Shown: positions 6,443 through 12,293 of the stretch, piece after piece
Layout: each line of letters begins with the position of its first letter
Position numbering within the stretch: the first letter of the stretch is position 1
NCBI GenBank assembly: GCA_003539495.1
Contig: DPPB01000041.1
Coordinates: forward strand, 1,559-18,381
Origin: Oscillibacter sp.
GTDB lineage: Bacteria; Bacillota; Clostridia; Oscillospirales; Oscillospiraceae
Direction: 5' to 3'
Length of the DNA stretch: 16,823 nt
Program-made: the position numbers and the translations under genes
The notes under the pieces: generated by a model
Told to the model about the DNA's origin: nothing
The model's database searches: none
The model's input: only the letters and a program-made list of their open reading frames with translations

Positions 6443-7369
6443 TCAATGAAGCAACTGGCGATTCTGCAACGAAATAGCATCGCGCAGATGCAGCACGGCG
6501 GTCTCCATGCTATTCATGTCGGCGTGGGAGTATCGGGCCGTTGTCTTTATGTCCGTATGGCCTAAAAGCTCCTGCACCACACGGAGGTCTGTACCAGCCT
6601 CACGGGTCAGGGTGGCAAAGGTATGGCGGCAGCAATGGGGTGACAGGTGGCGCACAGAGGGCTCCGTCTCCCGGAGGTGACGAAAGAAAGCGTCATAGTC
6701 GCGGGTGAAATTTCGGGGGTGCAGCAGGGTGCCGTTTTTGGTGCTGAACAGGAACTCGCCCTTGTGGGGCAGTGTGCGGAGGCGATAGGCCAGCTCCGGC
6801 AGCAGGGGAACGGTGCGAAGGCTGCTTTCGGTCTTGGCCTCATGCTCTGTGACCTTGGCCTGGTGATTTTCCAGGTACACGGCGCGGTTGACGGTCAGCG
6901 TGTTTCCGGAAATGTCGGAGTCTTTCAGCCCCAGCAGCTCTCCACGGCGCAAACCTGTCAGCAGCAAGGTCATAATGGCAACGGCTATGCGCTGGCGGTC
7001 GTAGCTCATGGCGAAATTGAGGATGATGCAGACCTCCTCCAAAGTAAACGCATCCCGGGGGCGCTCCTTGATACGCGGGAATTTGACCCGGGCAGCGGGA
7101 TTTTTTTGGCACAGGTCGTTGTCCATGGCGGTCACAAACAGAGCGTTCAATAGAACATGGAGCTTATCCATATAAGACTTGGAGGCAGTGAGGCCGAAGT
7201 CATTAACAAACCGCTGCAAATGCATGGGAAGAATGGCGGTCAGCTCCATGTCTTTCAGCTCCTGGGGTATCTTTCCGGCAGCCAGCCCCAGGGTGTAGTA
7301 GGAATCCGGGCGAATGGTGTTCAGCTTATAGGCGGTCAGGTATTCGGGAATCCATTGTCCCAGCGTCAA
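6443..7369 (-). CDS. int: tyrosine-recombinase integrase
   Basis: The product has 308 aa. Residues 1-95 are the SAM-like core-binding domain; residues 105-300 are the catalytic domain. The active-site set is visible: R141 (TGLRRGELLGL), K179, H245 and R248 (SPHCCRHTFATL), H271 (ELLGHTDIKTTARYSH) and nucleophile Y280. The N-terminal arm-binding domain common in longer phage integrases is absent, so it may rely less on arm sites. It starts at TTG (7369-7367), whose TTGA overlaps the Rep stop codon; GGAGGTGA lies 8 nt upstream, so translation is coupled to Rep. Its stop is 6 nt from the left att repeat. It would catalyse integration into and excision from tRNA-Val. Confidence 0.95.
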   Translation of the reverse strand: MTLGQWIPEYLTAYKLNTIRPDSYYTLGLAAGKIPQELKDMELTAILPMHLQRFVNDFGLTASKSYMDKLHVLLNALFVTAMDNDLCQKNPAARVKFPRIKERPRDAFTLEEVCIILNFAMSYDRQRIAVAIMTLLLTGLRRGELLGLKDSDISGNTLTVNRAVYLENHQAKVTEHEAKTESSLRTVPLLPELAYRLRTLPHKGEFLFSTKNGTLLHPRNFTRDYDAFFRHLRETEPSVRHLSPHCCRHTFATLTREAGTDLRVVQELLGHTDIKTTARYSHADMNSMETAVLHLRDAISLQNRQLLH

Positions 7370-8160
7370 GGGCAGTCACCTCCGTCTTTGGGATAGTCCA
7401 GGGATGTCATGCATACATCGCAATACAAGGGGATTTCGGAGAGGCCAGGATTGTCGGCGCGAAATGCAGCATAGTCCATGCCGTCGCTTATAAGCTCGAT
7501 GTCGGGCTTTTTCCGCAGGCTGCGGGAGGACAAGTACCACTTGCCGAAAATCTTCTGTGCGTCCTTGGTGAAGTATTTGACCACATAATTGCAGGTGCGG
7601 TCATAGTTTTCATCAATGGGGATGCAGGTGGAATAGCCGAATTTCCAGTCCAGCATATTGTAAATGGGCTGCTGGCGGTCTGTGAAAAGCGGGCGGCCCG
7701 TGTGGGCATCCGTGGCGGGGGCGATGCGGACAGCTCCCAAAATGCAGAGACCGTGAAAATGAATCGCACCGTCCTTGTGATGCTCCGGAACGATGACATA
7801 GCGAAAGCCCTTGCGACTGCTGAGATTCTTCAGATGGGTATACACAGCTTTTTTTACTGCGTCCGGGTCATAGCGGTCTATGAGCTTGGGGTCAAGCGTC
7901 CAGGTAAAGAAGAAATCAAAGCGGTTGCAGCGGGCAATATCACGCACAGCAGCTTTAGCACGGGCACGGCTGACATCCTGCGCCCTGTCCGGATCCTTGC
8001 CTTTACCCTTTGGAGGGACATAGTAGGTGCGTTCTTGCGGCTCCCAACCGGGGGCGCGGAAAATAGGCGCGTTAGCAACCTGGAGCACATCAACAGACGG
8101 ATAGACCTTTACACGGGCGTTAGAAAAAACATCGGCGTGCGTAGAACGGAACGCGGCCAC
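7366..8160 (-). CDS. rep: HUH-type rolling-circle replication initiator (REP_ORF2/G2P-like)
   Basis: The product has 264 aa. The three HUH endonuclease motifs are in order: motif 1 FFFTWTLDP (residues 83-91), motif 2 HFHGL (134-138, the metal-binding His pair) and motif 3 NYVVKYFTKD (191-200) with nucleophile Tyr192 and Lys195. Such proteins nick a double-strand origin and start rolling-circle replication of plasmids and ssDNA phages; here this suits replication of the excised circle. The tail (about 215-264) has a CDVC motif. It starts at GTG (8160-8158), with AAAGGGGGT 6 nt upstream. A leader of about 300 nt separates it from its promoter, and it overlaps int by 4 nt. The exact Rep subfamily is less certain than the HUH assignment. 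Confidence 0.9.
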   Translation of the reverse strand: MAAFRSTHADVFSNARVKVYPSVDVLQVANAPIFRAPGWEPQERTYYVPPKGKGKDPDRAQDVSRARAKAAVRDIARCNRFDFFFTWTLDPKLIDRYDPDAVKKAVYTHLKNLSSRKGFRYVIVPEHHKDGAIHFHGLCILGAVRIAPATDAHTGRPLFTDRQQPIYNMLDWKFGYSTCIPIDENYDRTCNYVVKYFTKDAQKIFGKWYLSSRSLRKKPDIELISDGMDYAAFRADNPGLSEIPLYCDVCMTSLDYPKDGGDCP

Positions 8161-8456
8161 ATCAAGACCCCCTTTGAGAACAATTTGTTGTTATATCAAG
8201 TAGAGCCGTCCGGCGAGGCCTCAGCGGGCACCGGGGGCTGCTGCGCGGCGCGACCCTTCTGCAACAAGGCCGCGGAATGGAAAGTGGCTGGTGGTATAGA
8301 CCGGGAGCCCCTGCGGGCCTTGCAGCCGTTCAGCGGAGGGAAACCGTCCAGCAGCAAGGCCGCAGGGATGCGAGCCGCTTTGCGGCTTTCGCCGCAAGTT
8401 GCTCTCGCATCTCCTCAATGCGGGCGTCTGCGCCACAAGGAGCATATCTAAAACAG
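8161..8456. other. structured leader, candidate replication origin
   Basis: About 300 bp between the rep promoter and rep hold no convincing gene. It contains a two-tier stem-loop: outer arms GATGCGAG (8367-8374) and CTCGCATC (8404-8411), inner arms TTGCGGC (8380-8386) and GCCGCAA (8391-8397), which form a GAAA tetraloop on the minus strand. A direct repeat GCARCAAGGCCGC occurs at 8261-8273 and 8351-8363. Stem-loops with nearby repeats are typical of rolling-circle origins, but no known nick site is recognised. A minus-strand 74-codon frame (8221-8445) and a 26-codon frame inside it lack a proper ribosome binding site. Confidence 0.45.
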
Positions 8457-8511
8457 ATAGTTCATAACTATAATACTATCCGAATCAGATAGTGTCAAGA
8501 GAAAACTATCC
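8457..8511. promoter_or_regulatory. operator cluster of the element's XRE regulator
   Basis: Two dyads and one half-site share the core ACTATC/GATAGT: ATAGTT-CAT-AACTAT (8457-8471), ACTATC-CGAATCA-GATAGT (8475-8493) and a half-site AACTATCC (8504-8511). They cover the rep promoter, the first downstream of its -10 and the second filling its spacer. The divergent XRE gene is the natural candidate for the binding protein. Confidence 0.6.
8470..8498 (-). promoter_or_regulatory. rep-int promoter
   Basis: On the minus strand a consensus TTGACA (8498-8493) is followed after 17 nt by TATTAT (8475-8470). The spacer is itself the dyad ACTATC...GATAGT, so a bound repressor would block polymerase. Confidence 0.8.
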
Positions 8512-8529
8512 AAAACAAATATATTTTTC

Positions 8530-8558
8530 TTGCGATAGCCCCCGGAAGCTGGTACAAT
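8530..8558 (+). promoter_or_regulatory. XRE regulator promoter
   Basis: TTGCGA (8530-8535), a 17-nt spacer and TACAAT (8553-8558) predict a start near 8565, about 23 nt before the GTG start. It lies about 20 nt beyond the last operator half-site, so it may escape repression. Confidence 0.7.
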
Positions 8559-8587
8559 GAAGAAAAAGCACAACGGAGGTGTATGCC

Positions 8588-8956
8588 GTGAGTGAAACAG
8601 GAAAGCACCTAAAGGAGCAATTCGACCGGGGAAAACAGTTAGGTGAGGACAAGAGCATTTCAGCCGGGGACGCGGTAAGGCAGATAATGGGAGAGGCCCG
8701 GGCAGAATTCCAGGCGGCCAGCAACTACACAAAGATGCGTAACGAGCGCAAGCAGAATGTAGCGAAACGGTTACAAGAGACCCGGAAAAAGTGCGGGCTG
8801 ACCCAACAAGAGGCAGCCAAGAGAACAGGCATCAATGTGGTTACACTGTCGGGCTATGAAATCGGCAAAAATGAGCCCAATGTGGAGGCACTGGTGCGCT
8901 TTGCGGACCTGTACGGCGTGAGCATGGATTATCTCACTTGCAGAACAGAAGAATAA
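8588..8956 (+). CDS. XRE-family HTH regulator of the element
   Basis: The product has 122 aa. The first 55 residues are charged and probably helical; residues 58-118 form a Cro/CI HTH with recognition helix around TGINVVTLSGYEIGKNEPNV and the closing LVRFADLYGVSMDYL. I chose GTG 8588 because GGAGGT (8575-8580) lies 7 nt upstream; an in-frame GTG at 8579 is inside that site. It is divergent from rep-int and probably acts as the element's repressor on the ACTATC dyads. The N-terminal extension is unusual for small CI-like proteins and might serve oligomerisation or contact another protein. It ends at a strong terminator. Confidence 0.9.
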   Translation: MSETGKHLKEQFDRGKQLGEDKSISAGDAVRQIMGEARAEFQAASNYTKMRNERKQNVAKRLQETRKKCGLTQQEAAKRTGINVVTLSGYEIGKNEPNVEALVRFADLYGVSMDYLTCRTEE

Positions 8957-8972
8957 CCTCGGGTAATGTAAG

Positions 8973-9013
8973 AGGCGGCCGCCCCAAATAATTAGGGGCG
9001 ACCGCCTTTTTTT
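8973..9013 (+). terminator. terminator of the XRE regulator gene
   Basis: AGGCGGCCGCCCC (8973-8985) pairs with GGGGCGACCGCCT (8995-9007), one mismatch in 13, loop AAATAATTA, followed by seven T. Confidence 0.92.
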
Positions 9014-9048
9014 CCGGGACACAAACCCGGGGAAAATGCTATTTTTGC

Positions 9049-9100
9049 AACTTTTAGAGGCATTTTGCCAAAACCGAAGGAAGCGTACTTCGGCAAAATG
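9049..9100. other. hairpin-rich stretch next to the right att repeat
   Basis: CATTTTGCC (9061-9069) pairs with GGCAAAATG (9092-9100), with an inner CGAAG/CTTCG; a second AAAATGC/GCATTTT pairing overlaps it. No gene is present. These repeats flank the right att site and could be accessory sites for recombination. Confidence 0.35.
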
Positions 9101-9103
9101 ACG

Positions 9104-9138
9104 AAAAGCCCCGGAACCCATGAGATTCCGGGGCTTTT
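9104..9138 (-). terminator. terminator of tRNA-Val
   Basis: AAAAGCCCCGGAA (9104-9116) pairs perfectly with TTCCGGGGCTTTT around CCCATGAGA. On the minus strand it follows the CCA end by 5 nt and has its own TTTT. A copy at 6349-6383 belongs to the displaced att site. Confidence 0.9.
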
Positions 9139-9191
9139 GACGATGGTGCGCGGTACAGGACTTGAACCTGTGACCCCATGCACGTCAAGCA
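9104..9191. repeat. att direct repeat, right copy, inside the intact tRNA-Val
   Basis: The 88-bp partner of 6349-6436, one mismatch. It covers the tRNA terminator and nucleotides 29-76 of the intact tRNA-Val gene, so insertion left a functional tRNA at this side. Confidence 0.95.
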
Positions 9192-9219
9192 TGTGCTCTA
9201 CCAGCTGAGCTAACCGCGC
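9144..9219 (-). tRNA. tRNA-Val (anticodon GAC)
   Basis: The 76-nt gene has CCA encoded. The acceptor GCGCGGT/ACCGCGC, D stem GCTC/GAGC, anticodon stem CATGC/GCATG with loop TTGACGT (anticodon GAC) and T stem ACAGG/CCTGT all pair. The T loop reads TTCAAGT. It is the insertion target of the integrative element, which lies directly downstream. Confidence 0.96.
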
Positions 9220-9231
9220 AAGAACAGTACT

Positions 9232-9260
9232 ATAATACCCTGCCTACAGGCATTTGTCAA
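9232..9260 (-). promoter_or_regulatory. tRNA-Val promoter
   Basis: On the minus strand TTGACA (9260-9255), 17 nt, TATTAT (9237-9232), 13 nt before the tRNA. It is back-to-back with the reductase promoter. Confidence 0.85.
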
Positions 9261-9268
9261 TACTTTTC

Positions 9269-9297
9269 TTGCGCAATGGGGGAGAATTTGTTATAAT
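9269..9297 (+). promoter_or_regulatory. promoter of the EF-P aminopentanone reductase gene
   Basis: TTGCGC (9269-9274), 17 nt, TATAAT (9292-9297); GGAGGAGG follows before the ATG at 9330. Confidence 0.8.
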
Positions 9298-9329
9298 AGA
9301 TCCATCAAGCCCGGAGGAGGACAAATATC

Positions 9330-10064
9330 ATGGAGAAAATCGCGCTGGTCACGGGGGCGTCCCGGGGCATCGGACGAGCCATCGCCACGGAGCTTTCCCG
9401 CAGAGGCTGGGCCGTAGCCATTGGCTACCGGGTGCGCCGGGACAAGGCTGAGGAATTGGCCCGGCAGCTGACGGACCGGGGCTGCCGAGCTATGATCTGT
9501 CAGGCGGATGTATCCCGGCGGGAGCAGGTGGAGGCCATGGTCCACCGGGTGGAGCAGACCCTCGGGCCCATTTCCCTGCTGGTGAACAACGCGGGCATCG
9601 CCGGACAGTGTCTGTTCCAGGAGCTAACGGACGCCCGATGGCACGAGTTTTTCGCCGTGAATGTGGACGGCGCCTTTTACACCAGCCGTGCGGTGCTGCC
9701 CTCTATGCTCCATGAGCATGAGGGGTGTATCGTCAACGTCTCCTCTATCTGGGGCCAGCGGGGCGCCAGCTGTGAGGTGGCCTACTCCGCCACCAAGGCG
9801 GCTCTCATCGGGCTGACTCGATCCCTGGCTGCAGAGCTGGCCCCCAGCCACATCCGGGTGAACTGTGTAGCTCCGGGGGTCATCCGCACGGATATGCTGG
9901 ATGAGCTGCCCCGGGAGCTGCTGCCCCAGCTGGCGGAGCAGACGCCTATGGGCCGCCTGGGGACTCCGGAGGATATTGCGGCGGCAGTGGCCTTTTTTGC
10001 CGATCCGGCGGCAGATTTCATCACCGGCCAGGTGCTCACCTGCGACGGAGGGTTCATCCTCTAA
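9330..10064 (+). CDS. ymfI: elongation factor P 5-aminopentanone reductase (YmfI-type SDR)
   Basis: The product is a 244-aa short-chain dehydrogenase/reductase. It has the NADP-binding TGASRGIG (residues 8-15), NNAG (86-89) and the catalytic Ser139, Tyr152 and Lys156 (YSATK). The segment SSIWGQRGASCEVAYSATKA is characteristic of the YmfI group, which reduces 5-aminopentanone on a lysine of EF-P to 5-aminopentanol, a modification that helps ribosomes through polyproline. The general SDR call is secure; the YmfI role rests on that signature, since FabG-like paralogues are close. ATG 9330 has GGAGGAGG about 9 nt upstream. It stands alone between its own promoter and a shared terminator. Confidence 0.85.
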   Translation: MEKIALVTGASRGIGRAIATELSRRGWAVAIGYRVRRDKAEELARQLTDRGCRAMICQADVSRREQVEAMVHRVEQTLGPISLLVNNAGIAGQCLFQELTDARWHEFFAVNVDGAFYTSRAVLPSMLHEHEGCIVNVSSIWGQRGASCEVAYSATKAALIGLTRSLAAELAPSHIRVNCVAPGVIRTDMLDELPRELLPQLAEQTPMGRLGTPEDIAAAVAFFADPAADFITGQVLTCDGGFIL

Positions 10065-10122
10065 TTACTGGCGAAAAATCTGCGGCTTTTCTGCCAAAAG
10101 GCTTGCAGTCTGGTGCGTACGT

Positions 10123-10147
10123 AATTTTGCCGCGCAGCGGCAAAATT
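10123..10147. other. 11-bp perfect stem-loop downstream of ymfI
   Basis: AATTTTGCCGC (10123-10133) pairs with GCGGCAAAATT (10137-10147) around GCA. There is no T tract on the plus strand, so it is not a standard terminator. 10065-10258 otherwise holds no gene, only repeated ACGTA(C)-type words. Confidence 0.6.
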
Positions 10148-10258
10148 CCACACCGGCAGCCTGAGGGGTATTTTCTCTCACGTACATGGCGCGGTGAAAA
10201 GCGATTTGAATTTTTTGCGTCGACGGACGTAAGCCCTGCAGATTTTTTCAAAAAATTT

Positions 10259-10306
10259 ACGGAGATGTTGCCTATGAGCGGGCAACATCTCCGTTTCTTT
10301 CCTTTT
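10259..10306. terminator. bidirectional terminator between ymfI and the S24 repressor
   Basis: ACGGAGATGTTGCC (10259-10272) pairs perfectly with GGCAACATCTCCGT (10281-10294), loop of 8, followed by TTCTTTCCTTTT on the plus strand and by an AAATTTTTTG stretch on the minus strand. Confidence 0.9.
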
Positions 10307-11057
10307 ATATAGGGAGAGGGGGCGTGTGGAGCATCACTCGGCCGAAGCAGGTAAGGCTGCGGCCGCTGCCGGCGGTAAACACCTGGTCTGCATCGCTGCG
10401 GCTGCGGTTGAGGGAGAACAGATACACTGTGCCCATGGGGTCCCGGTAATACTGCTTGCACAGCATGTCCCCGTCCACGCAGAAGATGCCCACGTCACCG
10501 GGGAGCAAGGGGTCATGGTTTACATATACCACGGATTCGTCGTGGATGTAGGGCTCCATGCTGTCCCCTTGGATTCGCACCGCCAGCTCCGCCCCGGGGG
10601 GCACGTCCGCCGCCACAGGCAGCAGCTCGTAATCCTCTCCAAACACCGGGGCCGCATAGCCCGCCGCCGCCGGGGAGCAATACAGCGGGATGGTCCGCGC
10701 CTCCGCCGTTGGGCGGTCCTGCTCCGCCTCTGCCTGCATCAGGCTCAGGGCGTCCAGCATGAGGCTCAGGGTCTGTCGCCCGGCAAGGCCCAGCTCCCGG
10801 TATTTCTTCAGCAGGGATTGCTCCTCCTCGCTGACGGCCTGGCCCGCCCTGCCGGCGTCATAAAAGTCCCGGTAGAGGTAGTTGGGTTCCACCTGCAGCA
10901 CGTCAAATAGCCGCAGCAAAACGCTCTCCTTGGGGGCGCTGAGACCTGTCTCATAGTTGCCCACTGCCGACCGGGTCACCCCCAGCTTGTCCGCCAGTTC
11001 CTCCCGGCTGAGGCCTAGCTCCTTCCTCCGCTGACGCAGCTGCTCGCCAAATCCCAC
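10305..11057 (-). CDS. XRE/S24 LexA-like repressor
   Basis: The product has 250 aa. The N-terminal HTH (about 5-58) includes GLSREELADKLGVTRSAVGN; the C-terminal S24 domain holds Ser166 (GDSMEP) and Lys201 (MLCKQY), the catalytic dyad of LexA/CI-type self-cleaving repressors. An Ala-Gly at about 132-133 (SPAAAGYA) is a plausible cleavage site. It should bind DNA as a dimer and lose repression after RecA-stimulated cleavage. I chose GTG 11057 because GGGAGGG lies 7 nt upstream; the upstream in-frame extension lacks such a site and overlaps the promoter. Two identical palindromes upstream are probable operators. It is not inside a recognisable prophage, which is unusual for CI-like proteins, so a stress-response role is possible. 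Confidence 0.9.
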   Translation of the reverse strand: MGFGEQLRQRRKELGLSREELADKLGVTRSAVGNYETGLSAPKESVLLRLFDVLQVEPNYLYRDFYDAGRAGQAVSEEEQSLLKKYRELGLAGRQTLSLMLDALSLMQAEAEQDRPTAEARTIPLYCSPAAAGYAAPVFGEDYELLPVAADVPPGAELAVRIQGDSMEPYIHDESVVYVNHDPLLPGDVGIFCVDGDMLCKQYYRDPMGTVYLFSLNRSRSDADQVFTAGSGRSLTCFGRVMLHTPPLPI

Positions 11058-11096
11058 ATTGCATCCCTCCCGACTTTTTTCGACATCCTTAGACAC

Positions 11097-11125
11097 AGTG
11101 TACGACATTTTCCCGGCTTTGTCAA
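11097..11125 (-). promoter_or_regulatory. S24 repressor promoter
   Basis: On the minus strand TTGACA (11125-11120), 17 nt, TACACT (11102-11097), about 40 nt before the GTG start. Confidence 0.8.
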
Positions 11126-11133
11126 CCAAAAAT

Positions 11134-11146
11134 ACAAGAATCTTGT
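11134..11146. promoter_or_regulatory. operator palindrome 2
   Basis: ACAAGAATCTTGT is a perfect palindrome about a central A, just upstream of the repressor -35. Its centre is 31 bp (three helical turns) from that of the first palindrome. Confidence 0.75.
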
Positions 11147-11156
11147 TATTTTAGTA

Positions 11157-11185
11157 TTGACTTCACAAGAATCTTGTGATATTGT
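11157..11185 (+). promoter_or_regulatory. outward promoter with operator palindrome 1 in its spacer
   Basis: TTGACT (11157-11162), 17 nt and TATTGT (11180-11185) form a plus-strand promoter. The spacer contains CACAAGAATCTTGTG (11164-11178), a perfect 15-bp palindrome. The repressor would therefore shut this promoter. No convincing protein gene follows. Confidence 0.65.
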
Positions 11186-11191
11186 AAGACT

Positions 11192-11372
11192 TGAGCCAAG
11201 AAATTTGTGATTAACAGGAAAAGCTTGAAAAAAGAAGCGGAAAAATGGCACATTTGGCGTTGAAAAAGCCGGACGCGTATGCGTCCGGCAAGAGGGGGCT
11301 GCCAAGGGCGGCCCCCGGGTAGACGACTCTGGATAAACAAAAAGGCCGATCGCTTACGCAATCGGCTTTTTG
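11192..11372 (+). ncRNA. possible small repressor-controlled RNA
   Basis: A transcript from the outward promoter would start near 11192 and end at the hairpin 11341-11372, which on this strand ends in TTTTT. It would contain two strong stems, 11268-11289 (GCCGGACGC-GTAT-GCGTCCGGC) and 11294-11316 (GGGGGC...GCCCCC). A 25-codon frame (11245-11322, MAHLALKKPDAYASGKRGLP...) lies across them without a good ribosome binding site. The RNA is an inference from promoter, structure and terminator. Confidence 0.35.
11341..11370. terminator. terminator of the tRNA-Thr/Tyr unit, usable both ways
   Basis: AAAGGCCGAT and AATCGGCTTTTT pair with a single bulge. On the minus strand it directly follows the CCA end of tRNA-Tyr and ends in CTTTTTG; on the plus strand it ends in CTTTTTGG. 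Confidence 0.8.
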
Positions 11373-11455
11373 GTGGGGGATGGTGGATTCGAACCACCGA
11401 AGGCATCGCCAGCAGATTTACAGTCTGTCCCCTTTGGCCACTCGGGAAATCCCCC
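11371..11455 (-). tRNA. tRNA-Tyr (anticodon GTA)
   Basis: An 85-nt class II tRNA with CCA encoded: acceptor GGGGGAT/ATCCCCC, anticodon loop CTGTAAA (GTA), a long variable arm (GGCGATGCCTTC region) and T loop TTCGAAT. It is the second gene of a two-tRNA unit, 15 nt after tRNA-Thr. Confidence 0.96.
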
Positions 11456-11470
11456 ATATACATATGAATT

Positions 11471-11546
11471 TGGAGCTGGTGGACGGATTCGAACCCCCGA
11501 CCTGCTGATTACAAATCAGCTGCTCTACCAGCTGAGCTACACCAGC
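11471..11546 (-). tRNA. tRNA-Thr (anticodon TGT)
   Basis: A 76-nt gene with CCA encoded: acceptor GCTGGTG/CACCAGC, anticodon stem GCTGA/TCAGC with loop TTTGTAA (TGT) and T loop TTCGAAT. First gene of the unit with tRNA-Tyr. Confidence 0.96.
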
Positions 11547-11565
11547 ACAACAACCAGCGAAAACT

Positions 11566-11594
11566 ATGCTACCATAAAAACCGGGCTTTGTCAA
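11566..11594 (-). promoter_or_regulatory. promoter of the tRNA-Thr/Tyr unit
   Basis: On the minus strand TTGACA (11594-11589), 17 nt, TAGCAT (11571-11566), about 20 nt before tRNA-Thr. Confidence 0.8.
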
Positions 11595-11645
11595 CAAAAA
11601 AGTTTTGTAAATCCATATTTTTATAAGGGAAGGGAGAAGGAGAAC

Positions 11646-11879
11646 ATGACACTACAGCAGCTATCCTATCAGTATCAGGAGCAGGCCCAGGCCCTGCACC
11701 AGCGCATTGATCTCCTGCGGCAGGCGCAAGCCCGGTGCGGTGACCGGGAGAGCGCCGAGCACCTGCAGCGCCGCATCAGGGATCTGGAGCCCTTGCACCG
11801 ACAGACACGCCAGCTGGCGGAGCTCACCGCTCGCTACTATGACAGGGGGTATCGCAAAAATGCATATTACACCCTCTGA
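11646..11879 (+). CDS. small coiled-coil protein paired with a sigma-like gene
   Basis: The product has 77 aa and no recognised domain. It is almost wholly helical and charged, with heptad-like spacing (LSYQYQEQAQALHQRIDLLR, then LQRRIRDLEPLHRQTRQLAE), so it is probably a coiled coil. ATG 11646 follows a GGGAGAAGGAG ribosome binding site. Its end overlaps the start of the sigma-like gene by 20 nt, implying translational coupling and perhaps a physical complex, for example an anti-sigma or adaptor role; that is inference. I have seen this type of gene pair in Oscillospiraceae genomes, without known function. Confidence 0.8.
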   Translation: MTLQQLSYQYQEQAQALHQRIDLLRQAQARCGDRESAEHLQRRIRDLEPLHRQTRQLAELTARYYDRGYRKNAYYTL

Positions 11880-12156
11880 GGCCTACGATCCCATCGACAT
11901 TGCCAGCCTTTGCCTGTGGAAGCAGGCGCAATCCGGGGACAACCAGGATCGCATCCGCCGGCTGCTGTGCAACCTGCCCTTGGCGGTGCAGCAGGAGCTG
12001 ACTCCCCGGCAGAGGGAGATCCTGCGGATGCGCTTTACCGGCGGCATGAGCGTCACCGCCATCGCCCGGGAGCTGGGGCTGAATAAATCCACCGTTTCCC
12101 GGTCCTTAGCCCGGAGCATGGAGCGGCTTTATAGGTCCCTGCGCTACAGCCTATAA
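11860..12156 (+). CDS. sigma-70 region 4-like HTH protein
   Basis: The product has 98 aa. Residues about 45-95 form a sigma region 4 HTH: ELTPRQREILRMRF, then MSVTAIARELGLNKSTVSRS. Residues 1-40 carry YDPIDIASLCLWKQAQSGDN and have no region 2, so it cannot act as a complete sigma factor in the usual sense. It may be a transcriptional activator or half of a split sigma factor. ATG 11860 has AGGGGGT about 9 nt upstream and overlaps the preceding gene. A weak hairpin (GGAGCC/GGCTCC, 12169-12191) follows. 12157-12293 shows no other gene. Confidence 0.82.
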   Translation: MHITPSEAYDPIDIASLCLWKQAQSGDNQDRIRRLLCNLPLAVQQELTPRQREILRMRFTGGMSVTAIARELGLNKSTVSRSLARSMERLYRSLRYSL

Positions 12157-12293
12157 TCCTTACAGTGGGGGAGCCCCTCCCCTGCAGGCTCCGTAAATCT
12201 TCTGCTTTTAGCGGCATATGACCGTTTCCCGCTGCATCAAAAAGCCTTACAGAGCTTGCTGCCTGCCGGCAAAAAATGAAATCATTTTCCCTA

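Larger units (their letters stand above)
6349..9191. mobile_element. 2.75-kb tRNA-Val integrative element with integrase, HUH Rep and XRE regulator
   Basis: The element is bounded by 88-bp direct repeats (6349-6436 and 9104-9191) that start in the anticodon stem of tRNA-Val and run through its terminator. Crossing over between them would give a circle of 2,755 bp. It contains only three clear genes: an integrase next to the left repeat, a rolling-circle Rep coupled upstream of it, and a divergent XRE regulator. I see no capsid, relaxase-accessory, partition or toxin gene. The 5' 28 nt of the tRNA stay joined to the right repeat, so tRNA-Val(GAC) is restored. It could be an integrative rolling-circle plasmid or a satellite of a larger phage or ICE. 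Confidence 0.88.

Noticed and set aside
8221..8445. 74-codon minus-strand frame in the rep leader
   Set aside because: It has no ribosome binding site, its composition is unlike its neighbours, and it overlaps a strong stem-loop; kept as part of the noncoding leader.
8579..8587. upstream GTG start for the XRE regulator
   Set aside because: It lies within the GGAGGT ribosome binding site; GTG 8588 has correct spacing.
11015..11463. minus-strand frames upstream of the S24 repressor
   Set aside because: They run through the repressor promoter, operators and tRNA-Tyr and show no protein-like text.
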